Shown here in pieces: positions 51,501 to 60,570 of a DNA stretch of 64,000 nucleotides. The translations under genes were made by a program, and so were the position numbers. This DNA comes from Pampus argenteus (lineage: Eukaryota > Chordata > Actinopteri > Scombriformes > Stromateidae), in assembly GCA_036937835.1 (NCBI GenBank), contig CM072864.1, positions 2,477,501 to 2,541,500 of the forward strand, given 5' to 3'. The first letter of the stretch is position 1; the number at the start of each line of letters is the position of its first letter. The notes under the pieces were generated by a model that ran no database searches, was not told the origin of the DNA, and saw only the letters and a list, made by a program, of their open reading frames with translations.

Positions 51501-52652
51501 AGTAAACATCACTACAACAAGGTCTGAACCTCAACCACCTCATTTAATTTCTAGTCCTCCTGACTGTGTACTGGTCTTCATGTGGTCTTATCTTGTCATG
51601 TAATCAAATGATGCCTGGAGCTATACATCAGAAATCTTAATATGATAAATTATGCAGCTCCAGTTCATAGAAGCTATAATTAATATATACTATAATACAT
51701 TTTTGTGGACTGAATGTATTCTAAAAAAAACATTCTCACAATTAACTACGTTGGAAATGTAAAATACACAGTAGTTTAATATGTCTGGCTACATATACAG
51801 CAGTAATACCGCTTCACTTGTTGGTCGTGATTTGCACTAAATTCCGACATTTCCAATAGTACGTGAAGGCAACATTGCAGGCCAAACTCCATTCGGGAAT
51901 CTGGCCATTTAAAGCCGCCTCGGTAATAAGACTTCTATCCTCACAGCTACAACAACAACAACAAATAAAACATGAATGGGAATCACTCCTTAGTTTAGCA
52001 AATACATACAACGTGAAATGGGCATGAACTAACAAAATATTATCGAACATGAACGCTCGGTTCGCCTATTTATCTGTACAGTAATGTTAGCTAGCAAACG
52101 CTACACGGTAGCTAGCTTATAGGGAATAAGGTGGCATTTCTAATAAATGTAGTACTGCTATGTGGATAACAAGTATGCCGAATTTACCAGAAGACCCGAA
52201 AGCTTTCTGAACCACATCGTTTATCTGCAAAATGTGTTTCTTTGCCAATAAACACGACAAAATGTCACCTACAAAAAAAATATGACTGACGTTTGGCGTG
52301 AGGATGAAAGCGCACGTATCCTGTCATATATCAACCTGTCCCTGCATCCCTTTACATCCCTTTACATCCCTTTACATCCTCCACACTGTTTCAACAGTCG
52401 CCTTACATGACGTTCATCTAACGTTAATTCAAATGAGAATAAAATGTTAAATTAATGTACTGTGCCGCTACATGCTAGCAGCTAGTAACGTTGCAACGCT
52501 AACTTAGGCGTAGCTGACATTAAAGTAACTGTTAGCATGTAGCTTATCAGTAGCTAAATTAGCATTACCTTGACTCCCCGAAGAATCCGGACTCTGTCCT
52601 CATCATCGACACCGAAAGACACTTTTCTGGTCGTACTTTCTCCCGAGCCCAT
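23914..52652 (-). CDS. chchd6: chchd6 gene (MICOS complex subunit Mic25), coding span of seven exons
   Basis: Encodes a coiled-coil-helix-coiled-coil-helix protein of the mitochondrial contact site and cristae organising system, which acts on the inner-membrane side of the intermembrane space to hold crista junctions. Coding exons are 52569-52652, 50562-50682, 49935-50055, 49433-49556, 36178-36261, 30115-30185 and 23938-24073. All have GT-AG borders and join in phase to 741 nt (247 codons). The N-terminus begins MGSGES, a possible myristoylation site as known for the paralogue CHCHD3, followed by [20 protein letters not shown], typical of CHCHD6. Residues about 105-180 form a charged coiled coil including [14 protein letters not shown]. 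Cysteines 210, 220, 231 and 241 make a twin CX9C motif. Human CHCHD6 (about 235 aa) and CHCHD3 match in length and order; [11 protein letters not shown] favours CHCHD6. Reading on past the last exon gives seven more residues and TAA at 23914-23916, but that crosses a strong GTAAGA donor, so an eighth exon is likely. Which teleost duplicate (a or b) it is cannot be decided. Confidence 0.93.
23938..24073 (-). CDS. chchd6: chchd6 coding exon 7 (residues 202-247), CHCH domain
   Basis: The acceptor TTTTGCAG is followed by an exon encoding [14 protein letters not shown] and later [17 protein letters not shown]. The four cysteines form two CX9C motifs, the substrate for Mia40-type oxidative folding in the intermembrane space. 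The exon ends AAG before GTAAGAG, a near-consensus donor. Without splicing, the frame would add VRANLGI and stop at 23914. Confidence 0.93.
26108..26160. repeat. (GAG)n trinucleotide run (chchd6 intron 6)
   Basis: A GGA/GAG repeat with one GAT interruption, preceded by AAATAAATAAATAAAAATAA. The serine-rich reverse frame across it is not coding. Confidence 0.85.
30059..30110. repeat. (GT)n beside the chchd6 exon 6 donor
   Basis: About 26 GT units on the plus strand, read as CA in the chchd6 transcript, starting only a few bases inside intron 6 after the donor. Confidence 0.9.
30115..30185 (-). CDS. chchd6: chchd6 coding exon 6 (residues 179-202)
   Basis: Encodes [20 protein letters not shown], aligning with NAEMYKLSSEQFHEAASKME of human CHCHD6. 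The exon is 71 nt and not a multiple of three, so skipping it would break the frame. The acceptor is TTTAG and the donor GTAAGA. A (CA)n run of about 50 bp on the minus strand begins a few bases after the donor. Cys195 lies where human has Ser. Confidence 0.88.
30434..30446 (+). repeat. Left target-site duplication of the 5S-derived SINE
   Basis: AACAACTTCTTGT, identical to 30725-30737 on the right of the element. Direct repeats of this size are the mark of LINE-mediated target-primed insertion. Confidence 0.85.
30447..30724 (+). mobile_element. 5S-rRNA-derived SINE with perfect 13-bp target-site duplication
   Basis: About 110 bp (30453-30560) is nearly identical to vertebrate 5S rRNA from CATACCACCCTGAACACGCC to GGGAATACCAGGTGCTGTA, including the internal control region: the A box at 30495-30508 and the C box region starting near 30521. 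The 5' end is altered (ATGGTCAG before the CATACC) and the normal 3' stem end and T-run terminator are missing, so it is not a functional 5S gene. It is followed by a GC-rich body whose start and end (AAGCTGCTGCCCCCGCGACC ... GATAAGCGGAAGAAG) resemble fish LINE ends, and a (GAAC)n tail. AACAACTTCTTGT flanks it at 30434-30446 and 30725-30737. It lies in chchd6 intron 5, in antisense orientation. Confidence 0.85.
30725..30737 (+). repeat. Right target-site duplication of the 5S-derived SINE
   Basis: AACAACTTCTTGT, identical to the left copy. Its first three bases also continue the GAAC tail, so the exact right border is uncertain by about 3 bp. Confidence 0.82.
32548..32590. repeat. (AAAG)n microsatellite (chchd6 intron 5)
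   Basis: A run of AAAG/GAAA units in purine-rich sequence. The Phe/Leu-rich reverse frames over it are artefacts. Confidence 0.85.
33713..33927. repeat. Two (GT)n microsatellites (chchd6 intron 5)
   Basis: GT arrays at about 33713-33739 and 33886-33927 enclose about 145 bp of unique sequence. Further arrays in this intron lie at 32342-32369, 34523-34559 and 34708-34737. Confidence 0.9.
36178..36261 (-). CDS. chchd6: chchd6 coding exon 5 (residues 151-178)
   Basis: An exon of 28 codons in phase 0 at both ends, with acceptor CTTGCAG and donor GTACAA. It carries the family signature [14 protein letters not shown], nearly identical to [14 protein letters not shown] of CHCHD3 and DTFYKEQLERIERK of CHCHD6. 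It is the best single-exon match to the family apart from the CHCH exon, and sits between introns of 13.2 and 6.0 kb. Confidence 0.92.
37145..37186. repeat. (CATCTATCCGTC)n minisatellite
   Basis: Three copies of a 12-bp unit, TATCCGTCCATC, in chchd6 intron 4. Confidence 0.8.
38160..38213. repeat. (TGGA)n tetranucleotide microsatellite
   Basis: About 12 uninterrupted ATGG/TGGA units in chchd6 intron 4. Confidence 0.9.
39512..39551. repeat. (CA)n microsatellite (chchd6 intron 4)
   Basis: Twenty perfect CA units. Confidence 0.95.
42280..42712. repeat. CTGC/CTGT-based minisatellite (chchd6 intron 4)
   Basis: About 430 bp built from CCTGCCTGTCTCC and CCTGCCTGCCACC variants, all multiples of a CTGC/CTGT/CTCC tetramer. 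Open frames on both strands across it (Cys/Leu/Pro-rich one way, Gly/Arg/Gln-rich the other) follow from the period and are not genes. Confidence 0.9.
43670..43830 (+). mobile_element. LINE reverse-transcriptase fragment with a catalytic-site remnant (chchd6 intron 4)
   Basis: The plus-strand translation from about 43690 reads [16 protein letters not shown], matching [17 protein letters not shown] of fish LINE RTs, where DD are the catalytic aspartates. After a deletion it continues [10 protein letters not shown], matching the LNISKTKE block. Stops and the deletion make it inactive. Confidence 0.65.
48583..49059 (+). pseudogene. Coiled-coil protein pseudogene inside chchd6 intron 4 (antisense)
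   Basis: One frame runs from ATG at 48583 to a stop at 49057-49059 (159 codons), interrupted only by two TAA codons, one after RAELEMRAK and one after MQKKKKLL. The conceptual product is Lys/Glu/Gln-rich helix throughout. It contains a repeated unit beginning [16 protein letters not shown] and again [14 protein letters not shown]. No frameshift is needed and no introns are seen, so it looks like a retrocopy or relic of an intronless gene. The last 88 codons are free of stops but have no ATG at their start, only GTG, so they are not a convincing gene by themselves. The parent family is not recognised. Confidence 0.5.
49433..49556 (-). CDS. chchd6: chchd6 coding exon 4 (residues 109-150), coiled coil
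   Basis: The acceptor TGTTTCAG is followed by an exon encoding [20 protein letters not shown] and on to AEKAKQL, a strongly charged helix. The donor GTACGC is in phase 0. A CA-rich run (CACACACAC... on the minus strand) starts within 6 nt of the donor. Confidence 0.88.
49935..50055 (-). CDS. chchd6: chchd6 coding exon 3 (residues 69-109)
   Basis: The acceptor ...GCACCAG is followed by an exon completing Gly69 and encoding a low-complexity Ser/Gln/Pro linker, then [10 protein letters not shown], which begins the charged helical region. The donor is GTGGGT in phase 2. Human CHCHD6 has a similarly divergent Ser/Gly/Gln linker at this position, so frame continuity supports this exon more than sequence identity does. 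Confidence 0.85.
50562..50682 (-). CDS. chchd6: chchd6 coding exon 2 (residues 29-69), polyserine tract
   Basis: The acceptor CTATAG precedes CTG ACA GAG GAT GTT, giving [12 protein letters not shown], which aligns with LSENVVNRMKEP of human CHCHD6. The exon then encodes eleven consecutive serines (residues 49-59), nine of them from a pure TCA repeat (TGA on the plus strand, 50590-50616). It ends one base into a codon before a GTATCC donor. Confidence 0.88.
52343..52380. repeat. 10-bp tandem repeat CATCCCTTTA in chchd6 intron 1
   Basis: Three perfect copies plus a partial one, about 190 bp into intron 1. Confidence 0.8.
52569..52652 (-). CDS. chchd6: chchd6 coding exon 1 (residues 1-28)
   Basis: The start codon is the complement of CAT at 50-52 of the 52600s, and the exon ends GTC AAG before a GTAATG donor in phase 0. 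It encodes the conserved [16 protein letters not shown] block of Mic19/Mic25. Glycine 2 directly after Met followed by Ser-Gly-Glu-Ser suits N-myristoylation, which is inferred from CHCHD3 rather than shown here. Confidence 0.92.
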
Positions 52653-53393
52653 GTCTCCTGGTGTAAAAGTGACAGTTTTTCTAATGACTTTCCGTATGAT
52701 AATATTACTAGCATGGAATAATGTTAGTGTCCTGCCCAATGACAGAATGTGTGACAGATGGGATCTGGGTTGCCAGACTCTTCTTAAACCATCCCCCTTT
52801 TACAGGTATATAAAATCCAAGAGTGTGGATATCTAATAATGTATTATTAAATTGTAGCTGGATACTTTAATGATTCATAATAATATTTATCTATATGTTT
52901 GTTTACACTTTTAGTTCATCAAATAAATTACTGTTTAGTCCCCCATTTACAGCCCAACCTGGCAGCCCTGACGTTATTCACTAAAACTGGAGCAACCTGG
53001 AATGAACTGTGGTCAAAAGGCCACATCAACTATTGTCAGCAGACATACAAACATGATCACCAGAGTTTATTTGTAGCATAAACACAAAGCATGTCTCATA
53101 TTCCTTCCTAAATGTCAGAGTTCACGCACATCAGTGTTTACTGTATATAGGCTTAAAGAAAATAAAAGGCAAACACACAATATTCAACAAACACACACAA
53201 CTGAAACATGCTAAATATTAGCATCACAGATAGACAAGTTAAAAAGAAAATCCCACTAATCAATTTGTTTATTTCTGAAATACTTGTATTGATCTATATA
53301 CTTTTAGTTTTTGTAAACAAATGATTTCAGATGATGCTCCAGGTCAACAAATAAACAGTTGTATAATGGAATGGTATGTATTAAATGACATTG
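52653..53393. promoter_or_regulatory. Presumed chchd6 promoter and 5' UTR region
   Basis: The 740 bp between the chchd6 start codon and the TRIM polyadenylation signal must contain the chchd6 promoter if the two transcripts are separate. A CCAAT lies near 52736 on the plus strand. No clear TATA box or CpG-dense block is visible. The assignment rests on position alone. Confidence 0.4.
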
Positions 53394-53399
53394 TTTATT
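53394..53399 (-). terminator. Polyadenylation signal AATAAA for the TRIM gene
   Basis: TTTATT on the plus strand reads AATAAA on the minus strand, about 227 nt beyond the TRIM stop. A second copy lies near 53268. Which one is used cannot be told from sequence. Confidence 0.5.
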
Positions 53400-53625
53400 A
53401 GTAGTTGTGGGACTCAACACAAAACAACATTGCATACATTTAGTCCGCTCTGAGTTGGAAAGTCATTTTTCCACTTCAGTTACAATTTTGATCTACACTT
53501 TTTACAGTATTTCCATATCGACTTTTGAAATAAATCAGCAAATACAAAAATGTTTTTTTTAGTAGGGAGGCAATTTGCTTGGTTGAACATCAAAATAAAT
53601 TCTATGCATTAAAAAGCCTTTAAGT

Positions 53626-54334
53626 CTACATCCCACTGTGCAGAGTGATCCAGGACTCTGGTGTGTTTGAATGGATACTGAAAGCTGGGTAAACCTGCTC
53701 CCTAAACACAGCCCTGAAGGTGTGGAGGTGCTCCCTGCGCCCTTTGGTGCTGTGGAAGGTTAAAGTCCCTGCCTCGTAGTCCAGCGCTACCTCAATCCTC
53801 AGCGGGTGATGGGCCAATTCCCCCAGAGCCACATTGCAGGAGGACTGACATACTGTCAGCTTGCCATTTTTCCACTGCAGTCGCCAGGACACAGTGTTGT
53901 GTCCTAGCCGACTGTGGTCACCACGGCGAGGGATACTCTTGTAACACACACCCAGCGACCACATGCTGTTGGCCCCCACTTCTACCACCCATACGTGCTC
54001 ACCGCTTGAGAACCCCTGGCTGCACAGGACCTGGGGTGCGCTTGTAAAGCGCTCCGGGTGCTCTGCATAGGCCTGCTTGGTGGGGCTGTACTTGACCGTG
54101 CGCAGATCATTGGAGACTATCAAGCTGGAGTGGGCGGTGCAGAGGTTGAAGGTGAGATCCAGAGGGTTGAGAAGGATGGAGAGGGAATCCAGGAGGCGGG
54201 TCATTTCGGAGCGGAAGTCTTGAATTTTGAGGCCTTTCTGGAGATTCTTGGTGTTGAGCGGAGCCTTTGAGGGGATCTTGGAGGGAATATTTCCTGAAAC
54301 GACTTCCCTCAGTTTATGTTCAATCAAGATGAAC
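53626..54334 (-). CDS. TRIM gene exon 4 (residues 309-544), PRY-SPRY
   Basis: The acceptor CTCTCCAG completes Arg309; the exon carries a linker and the full B30.2 domain and ends with TGA/TAA-type termination after ITLHSGM. The PRY part reads LTFNLCTAHSSLIVSNDLR, close to the DPDTAHPRLILSEDLR consensus. Confidence 0.93.
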
Positions 54335-55773
54335 CTGGAGAGCAGAAACATTTCCTCCATTGTTCTACCATCATGCAGCATTGTTACTCTACATCACATT
54401 TCTATATTTATTTAGGCTGCATTAAAGCACAAATGTATATTCATTAACACACTGTATAAAACCCCTTCTATATTTAAGGTCAAATAGCTAATAATATTCA
54501 TTATAGAAGTATATATTTTCTAAATTTATAAAGCTGGCAAACTTTTTCTTTTTCTAATACGTCCATATATTATGGGATGCAGCAAACAGATCATTACGCA
54601 TGTTTTTGCTCTTTAACTTGATATTCCAGAGAGTTTATTTTATGTCTTGTAGATTTAAAAATGCACCTGTGTATGAAGACGTAGGTGTCTGTCACATTGA
54701 GGGCCTGCGTGGCACTTCGTTGGGCCTCCCTTAACTGCTGCTGCTGCTCCTCCATTGTACCGAGTTCAAGCTGCCAGCTCTTTCTGCGCTGGCATCGCTC
54801 CTCCTCTAACAGCAGATGCAGACGCTCCCTGTACCTGAACACAACACGGTAAGGAGGGTAAACCTGGAGTTTTATAATAGTGTTTAACCTATACGCTTTA
54901 TTATTTATTATTACTAGCATCACTTTTTTTATTATAACTTGCTAAAGATAAACTCATGTATGTGAGGATTTACTTCATTAAATATACTAAGTTTAAATTG
55001 TTTATCACCCACAGTTGTGCTGCTTTGTTTTGTTTTTTATTTTCAATTTTGACAAATAAACTTTAAATAAATTATAGAATATTGAATAATGAGATAAATT
55101 GATATTTAGTGAGCAGGTTTTAGCACTAAACGGTTAATGACATTTGAACACTTTTACTGTCAGGCTAAAAATGTCGATAAACTGGATTTCTTATGTTAAA
55201 TGTCGGGTACATTGAGTTTGGTTTTTATCTTCAACAGTCACTGCCTATTCCTGTTCCTCAAGCCTGAGTGAGGAATTACTGCTTGTAATCTGATGCACGT
55301 ACAAAAACCTGTCATTTACAATATAGGAAGCACAACTACCATGAAAGCATTGACCCACCTTTAAAAAATAAATATAGAACATTGTCTTACTAATTTTCTG
55401 TTGTGTAGTTTTATCTAGAAATTGTTTTTATCTATTTTTAAGATACTATTCATATCATACCCTTAGGGGGCATTATAGTACAGTCATAAAGCACATGAAA
55501 AGACTTCATCAGGTCTGTGTGAGTGATGTTTGGTACAGTAGAAACACCAGCACATGTGTTGTTCATTACCTTTCCACCAGTGCAGCCATACCATCCACCA
55601 GTGTGACAGCTTTGTTCACCAGTTTGTCTCCGATAGCTTCAGACGCTCCCTGCTCCTCCGTTGTCTTCTGCAGGAGACTCTCTGTCATCTGCAGCCTGCA
55701 AGAAACCACCTGCAAACAAGGATTTATTCCAGGTGAGATTTATGTGTTAAACACATTATTAACAAGGGAAGGA

Positions 55774-55805
<32 letters not shown>

Positions 55806-56980
55806 GGAGTTCAGCAAAGATGTCATTTAATTATTTGAATCAGTCAGCTGTAATTGACAACATCATTACGTTGTTCTGAATAACAATGCGTTCTTATCAT
55901 TCTCCAATCTTAAGGAAGCTGGTAGTGTGCCAGAGAGCCGCCAGCGACTCCATTTCAAACCTGAATGTGTCACGTTTTCATTTCTGTTTTTCTACAGACG
56001 CAAAGTGAAGCCTCATCATAGTGTGTGTCTGCACAATAATGATTTAAATTTAAAAGGTTTTCCTGGTAACATGACAAAATGCATGCACTGACAAAAATAG
56101 TCTTTTGGTTATGCTTGCACCTATTTGGAAGAAAGTAACCGGAAGTACAATTTATCAATTAAAAACTTTATTTTTCCTGCAATTGGTACCAAATTTCTTC
56201 ATTTTTTTCAGGTAATATGCTTGTAATAATTTGGAAATTAAATCAAACGTTCTCATTTTCTCTGGCTCCAATTGGCTGTAACCTATGTAGATGATTGTAA
56301 AACAATGTGCTGCTGTAATCTAATGTAACATTAGATCAGATATCTGAAGCCAGTGAAACTACCTTGCTGCGGCTCTCCAGCGCTCGCCTCATCTCTGCTT
56401 CCGCTGCACTGAAAGTGAGAACATCATGGTTCTCATGATGGCCTTCTATTAGGCAGGCGGTGCACATCAAGGTCATGTCATTGGAGCAGAAGTACTCAAG
56501 GGGACGCCGGTGGATGACACAGTCCTTCATCCCCAAATCAGTCAGGGGCTCCACCACGGTGTGCGCCCTGAACGACTCCTTCTCGTGGTGTCTCTGCAGG
56601 TGCCTGGAGCACAGAGACACCTCACACTTAAGACATGTCTTCACAGCCAGTGTCCTCTCATCTATACAATGGTCGCAATAAACCTCCATCTTCTGTGACG
56701 TCTCGGGCTGACTGTTCAGTGGCGATGCGGTAGCTAAATAACCCTCGATGATGCTGCAGAGTTTGAAGTTTTTCTGCAGGGAATTCAAACCCTGATACTC
56801 CTCGCGGCACTCTGGGCAACGCGGGAGCGTTTTGCCGCTCTTATCAGAGGCGTCAGTGATCTTGCAGATACAGGCCTCACAGTAGTTGTGACCACATGGG
56901 AGGACCAACGGATTAGAGAAGAGCTGAAGGCAGATGGGGCAGCTCAGCTCGTGGACTAGCTGCTCCTCTGGCTTGGACAT
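53626..56980 (-). CDS. TRIM-family E3 ubiquitin ligase (RING, two B-boxes, coiled coil, PRY-SPRY)
   Basis: A four-exon gene: 56363-56980, 55570-55709, 54667-54834 and 53626-54334. All introns are GT-AG and the joins stay in frame, giving 544 aa plus stop. The RING finger is complete, C3HC4 type, with C14, C17, C29, H31, C34, C37, C55 and C58. B-box 1 spans about 102-143 and B-box 2 about 154-187 (CVIHRRPLEYFC...CTAC...HH). A coiled coil covers about 195-310, and a PRY-SPRY (B30.2) domain about 367-544, with the WSLGVCYKSIPRRG and LDYEAGTLTFHS blocks. Such proteins transfer ubiquitin through the RING and choose targets through SPRY; many act in antiviral signalling, which is inference here. 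The two B-boxes resemble the TRIM25/47/65 group rather than single-B-box finTRIM or bloodthirsty proteins. The ATG at 56980 is the first true ATG in its frame. AATAAA follows the stop by about 230 nt. I cannot assign a specific TRIM number. Confidence 0.92.
54667..54834 (-). CDS. TRIM gene exon 3 (residues 253-309), coiled coil
   Basis: The acceptor TGTTCAG is followed by an exon encoding YRERLHLLLEEERCQRRKSW and a Gln-rich helix (EEQQQQLREAQ), then TDTYVFIHR. The donor GTGCAT is in phase 2. Many TRIM genes have one exon of about 234 nt for this region; here it is divided between this exon and exon 2. Confidence 0.87.
55570..55709 (-). CDS. TRIM gene exon 2 (residues 207-253), coiled coil
   Basis: The acceptor TTTGCAG precedes GTG GTT TCT, giving VVSCRLQMTESLLQKTTEEQ followed by a helical stretch ending MAALVE. 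The donor GTAATG is in phase 2. It is supported by splice sites and frame; the sequence is generic coiled coil. Confidence 0.85.
56363..56980 (-). CDS. TRIM gene exon 1 (residues 1-206): RING, B-box 1, B-box 2
   Basis: Begins MSKPEEQLVHELSCPICLQL and holds the whole RING and both B-boxes in one exon, as is usual in TRIM genes. It ends AGC AAG before a GTAGTT donor in phase 0. Every zinc ligand of the RING is present. Confidence 0.93.
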
Positions 56981-58404
56981 GACGGTGGTGGAGGGTGATG
57001 GTGGCGGTAGCTTCTTTTGCTGCTTGCTGGTTATTTCTCTTCTCTTGTCACTCTTGTCAATACCGTGTACCCATCCTACCTCCCCTTCAGCTTTGTACTT
57101 CAAACTATCTCTAACTGTCTCTTCTTCCTACCCGGTAAAGCTGCAGGTGAGTCTACAACGACAACAGGCGGTATACAGATATAACAAGGAAGTCAACAGC
57201 CTTTATTGTTCATTAGAACGACAGGGGGTGTATCCACAAATGTGTACAGGACAGCATTCCTTTCCAAGAGGCCCAGTCTGCTGTGCTGCCAGGAATTCAC
57301 ACCACCATACAGGCTATTGATGGTAAAAATATGCAACGCACGACTTATTTTAGCAATTACAGACAAAGTTGAGTATCAGGATCCTTCTTTCCTGGGATCC
57401 GACGTGCACAAATCTAACTCCAAACAAGAGCTTCAGTTGCTTTCAAAGGTTTTAAATGTTCCCACAACACATAAAATATAAAGGTTCAATCTGAAGACAT
57501 GTGATTCAAGGTTTTATCCAGCAGCAACATTCATTTCATTTTGTACATTTGCAGTATATAAATTTCATTTTGTATGTGCAGTAAATGGGGGAAGCTGATA
57601 TCCTATACACAGTGAAATCACATGCATGGGCGTGCATGCTGTTGACTGTAAACACTCATCACTTCTACCTTCAGTGTTGTTATGTTTTAATACAGAATCT
57701 GCAGTAGGAGGAACCTCGACAGGCTTTTCAGTTGAGGGATCAAGGTCACTTACCGACAAAAAGGCGAGTGGAAAAAGTGGAAGTGAGGAGAATTATCTAA
57801 GTCAACCGTTTGAAGGTGGCGTCACCAACTGTTTCCAAAATAACTGCAGGCTGTATGAAGTTATTATTTTTTGATAAACACTTAATAGGCAGGATCTTGA
57901 ATCATATAAACATTCTGCCCCTAAAATAGGAAGGACATCTGGCTGGCTGAAGAGGGAATCACAGGGTCTGGGAAAAACTTCACAAATAAATAAATAAATA
58001 CAATTATTAATAGAAACAGCCGCTGACGAAACCAGCTCAACTCAAGGTCCACTTACTTGCTTGTTCTGGAGCTTTCGCTCATCTCACCTCGTCATCAGTA
58101 TGAGTTTGACAAAATGTCAACTAACTAAACTTTAAAAAAAATTATAAAAAAGATAGGATTTAAATACTTTTTTACTTTTTTTTATTTATTTATTTTACTC
58201 GTAACAATGTTAAATTACACCATAAATCAGATATATGCAGAATGTTTAACCATAGAGGATGAAGAATACTCACAATTATACATATATGTACTGTATGTGT
58301 ACACGTGCAAATAAAGGCATCTTATGATGTATACATCCAGTTGTATGTTGTATGCCATGTTAACAATCTGTTTTAGCAGCAACAAGTGGCCGTATCAGCT
58401 TTAC

Positions 58405-58890
58405 TTGTGTCTGTTGTTGTTTCCCTGTGTTCTCCCCCTCCTTGTGTTGTCTGTGTGGGCGTGTCACACTTCCCTGGGCCTCCTAGATAATCAACAGATG
58501 AAGCACACCTGCCATTCCTCAGCTCACCTGCCTTCCATCAACTCATCACTCCTACTACATATAAACCCTGGCCTTCCTCCCACTCCTTGTCAGATCGTTT
58601 GTTCAGCCTCTGTGGTAGTTCACGGTCGGACCATCCTAAACTACTTGTTCATTGTGCTCCTTGTTGATTTCCTGACCTCTAACCACCGATCTCTTGTGCT
58701 CAGGTCCACCACCATCTTCACCTCCTGCCACCTGCTTGCCTGCTCTCCATCCACCATCTTCAGACCGTCCAGACTCCGGACCTCCTCCACCTCTTATCGG
58801 ACCCTCTTCTCCCACATCACAATAAATCCCCTTCTCTCACTAACCGTTGTCCGAGCCTGCATTTTGGGTCAACCTGTGCAACCATGACGA
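58405..58890 (+). mobile_element. Probable solo LTR of a Gypsy-like retrotransposon
   Basis: A pyrimidine-rich block begins near TGTTGTTTCCCTGTGTTCTC and carries a TATAAA box at 58560-58565, followed by the CCCTGG...CTCCTTGTCAGATCG type of sequence seen after the TATA box in fish LTRs. AATAAA lies at 58821-58826, then a short downstream part ending near CCATGACG. The promoter-to-polyA spacing of about 260 bp fits an R region. No internal gag or pol is present and no target duplication was seen, so borders are approximate. The 187-codon open frame across it looks accidental. Confidence 0.5.
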
Positions 58891-59659
58891 TAATATATGA
58901 TATATAACAAATATGTGCAGTTACTTTGACAACTAAGCAAAAAAGAAGCAAATGGACACTAATAAACGGATGGAGAGTCTTTGCTGTCTCTGTCTCCACC
59001 ATGTGTACATGAAGGTTAGTTCAGCCAAATTCAAATGGTTAAAAAACATAAAGATATCTCTCAGATCCACCATTCAAACGACATTTATGATGAGCATTAA
59101 ATAAAGTGTTACTTCTGATTATATATATGCTGCTGTGCCGTATGAAGTTTATATAAAAAAGACCACAGAGTAATGACGCTTTAATCTGAATTAATACATT
59201 TATTACTACAGATGTCCTCATTTTAATTCCCTGATGACTCCAATCACTCAAATGATTTTGATTTTTGTCCTTTTTTTGTCTGTTCATATTTCATATAACA
59301 TCACATGAGTTTAGTGCTCACAAATGAATGCATTCAGATTTATAAAATAAATAAACATTAATGCCGTTTTTGCTTACAGAAAAACATCGTTGATATCATT
59401 TGAAAAATGTATTTATTCCCTAAAGATGACTTGATGCCACTTCATCATCTTGAAACTAATGAACAGTAGATGAAAAGGGCTGAAGTGAGTCTCCTTTAGG
59501 TCGGTTATTGTTCAACCAGCAGGTGGCACTTAAAGCTGCTGTGGAGGCTTTTATCATGTTGTACCAAATGAGACAGAAACGTTACATTTACATGATTCAG
59601 TAAAAAAAAGCAATAAAAAACAATAAAAAAAGCACTTAATGTTTCCATTTCTGCTTTAA

Positions 59660-59768
59660 ATACTCTGTATCTGTATTTTAGCTGCAGTAACGAGCAAATG
59701 TCCCCGTTGTGGGATCAATAAAGTCTTATCTTATCTTATCTTATCTTATCTTATCTTATCTTATCTTA
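59660..59768 (+). repeat. LINE/SINE-type 3' tail ending in (TTATC)n
   Basis: The sequence TCCCCGTTGTGGGATCAATA AAG followed by eight or so TTATC units is a recurrent 3' end of fish non-LTR elements. Only the tail region is recognisable; no RT block lies upstream. Confidence 0.55.
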
Positions 59769-60099
59769 ATCTCTTACAAGAATAAAAAAAAAGAAAATAT
59801 ACATTAAACGAATGTAAACCACATCTAAGACAGTAATATATGTTCTTCCTAATTCAAATTATTTACATTGTTGTTGTTGATTTATTTATTTATATCACAT
59901 GTTGTTTCACCTGACTTGACATGTAAATCTCTTCTCGTCTGTATATATTATTATAAACTAACCCACCCTTTCGAACCCTCATCAGATGCTGTCTTCATCT
60001 ATCTTTCCTGAACGTCAGCATTTCTTTACTGTTACCACACCTTAACCAACCTCCTCCTCTTCTGCTCCCCTTTACTGATTCCTCCTCACAACATATGAG

Positions 60100-60101
<2 letters not shown>

Positions 60102-60137
<36 letters not shown>
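60102..60137. repeat. (CA)n microsatellite upstream of the orphan membrane-protein gene
   Basis: Eighteen CA units, about 415 bp before its ATG. Confidence 0.95.
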
Positions 60138-60140
<3 letters not shown>

Positions 60141-60551
60141 AATGATATAATTAACTGCATATTTGTTGAAGTTATCATGATTTTTTTTTTTTTTGCAGTT
60201 TATAGACATTTTCAATTAAAAATACAAAACTAAGCAGTGTTATGCTGATAATATTAGTAATAATTATTCAACAAATGTACATTTCAAATCAGCTGCAGAC
60301 ATGACTGGGTGTCGTGGACCTTTTCTCGAAAGCTGCAGATTGAATGTTTGTTTTGTTTTGTTGTTTCTATGAATCGATGCTGCAGCACAGGAAGGAATGT
60401 CGACGTTCAGGTTATGAAAGTCATAACTTCCAGTAACACGGTCGCTGTACTTCACAGTGTTTGATGAGAGCTTTGCAACGGATAGATCTGAAATCCATTT
60501 CTGTGTCAAGCACACAACAACTTATTATATAGCAACTTATCAATTGAGGTG

Positions 60552-60570
60552 ATGGCAGAGACTCAAAGCG
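60552..60570 (+). CDS. Orphan membrane protein exon 1 (MAETQS)
   Basis: A tiny coding exon: six codons plus one base, then a consensus GTAAGT donor. It is too short for ORF detection. It is supported by the strong donor, a good start context and phase match to the next exon. A further non-coding 5' exon may exist. Confidence 0.7.

Noticed and set aside
57565..57874. Short frames upstream of the TRIM gene on both strands
   Set aside because: No domain, no splice continuity with TRIM exon 1, and the two strands overlap.
58324..58887. A 187-codon open frame on the plus strand
   Set aside because: It overlaps the probable solo LTR and its composition follows the pyrimidine-rich LTR. No domain or splice context supports it.
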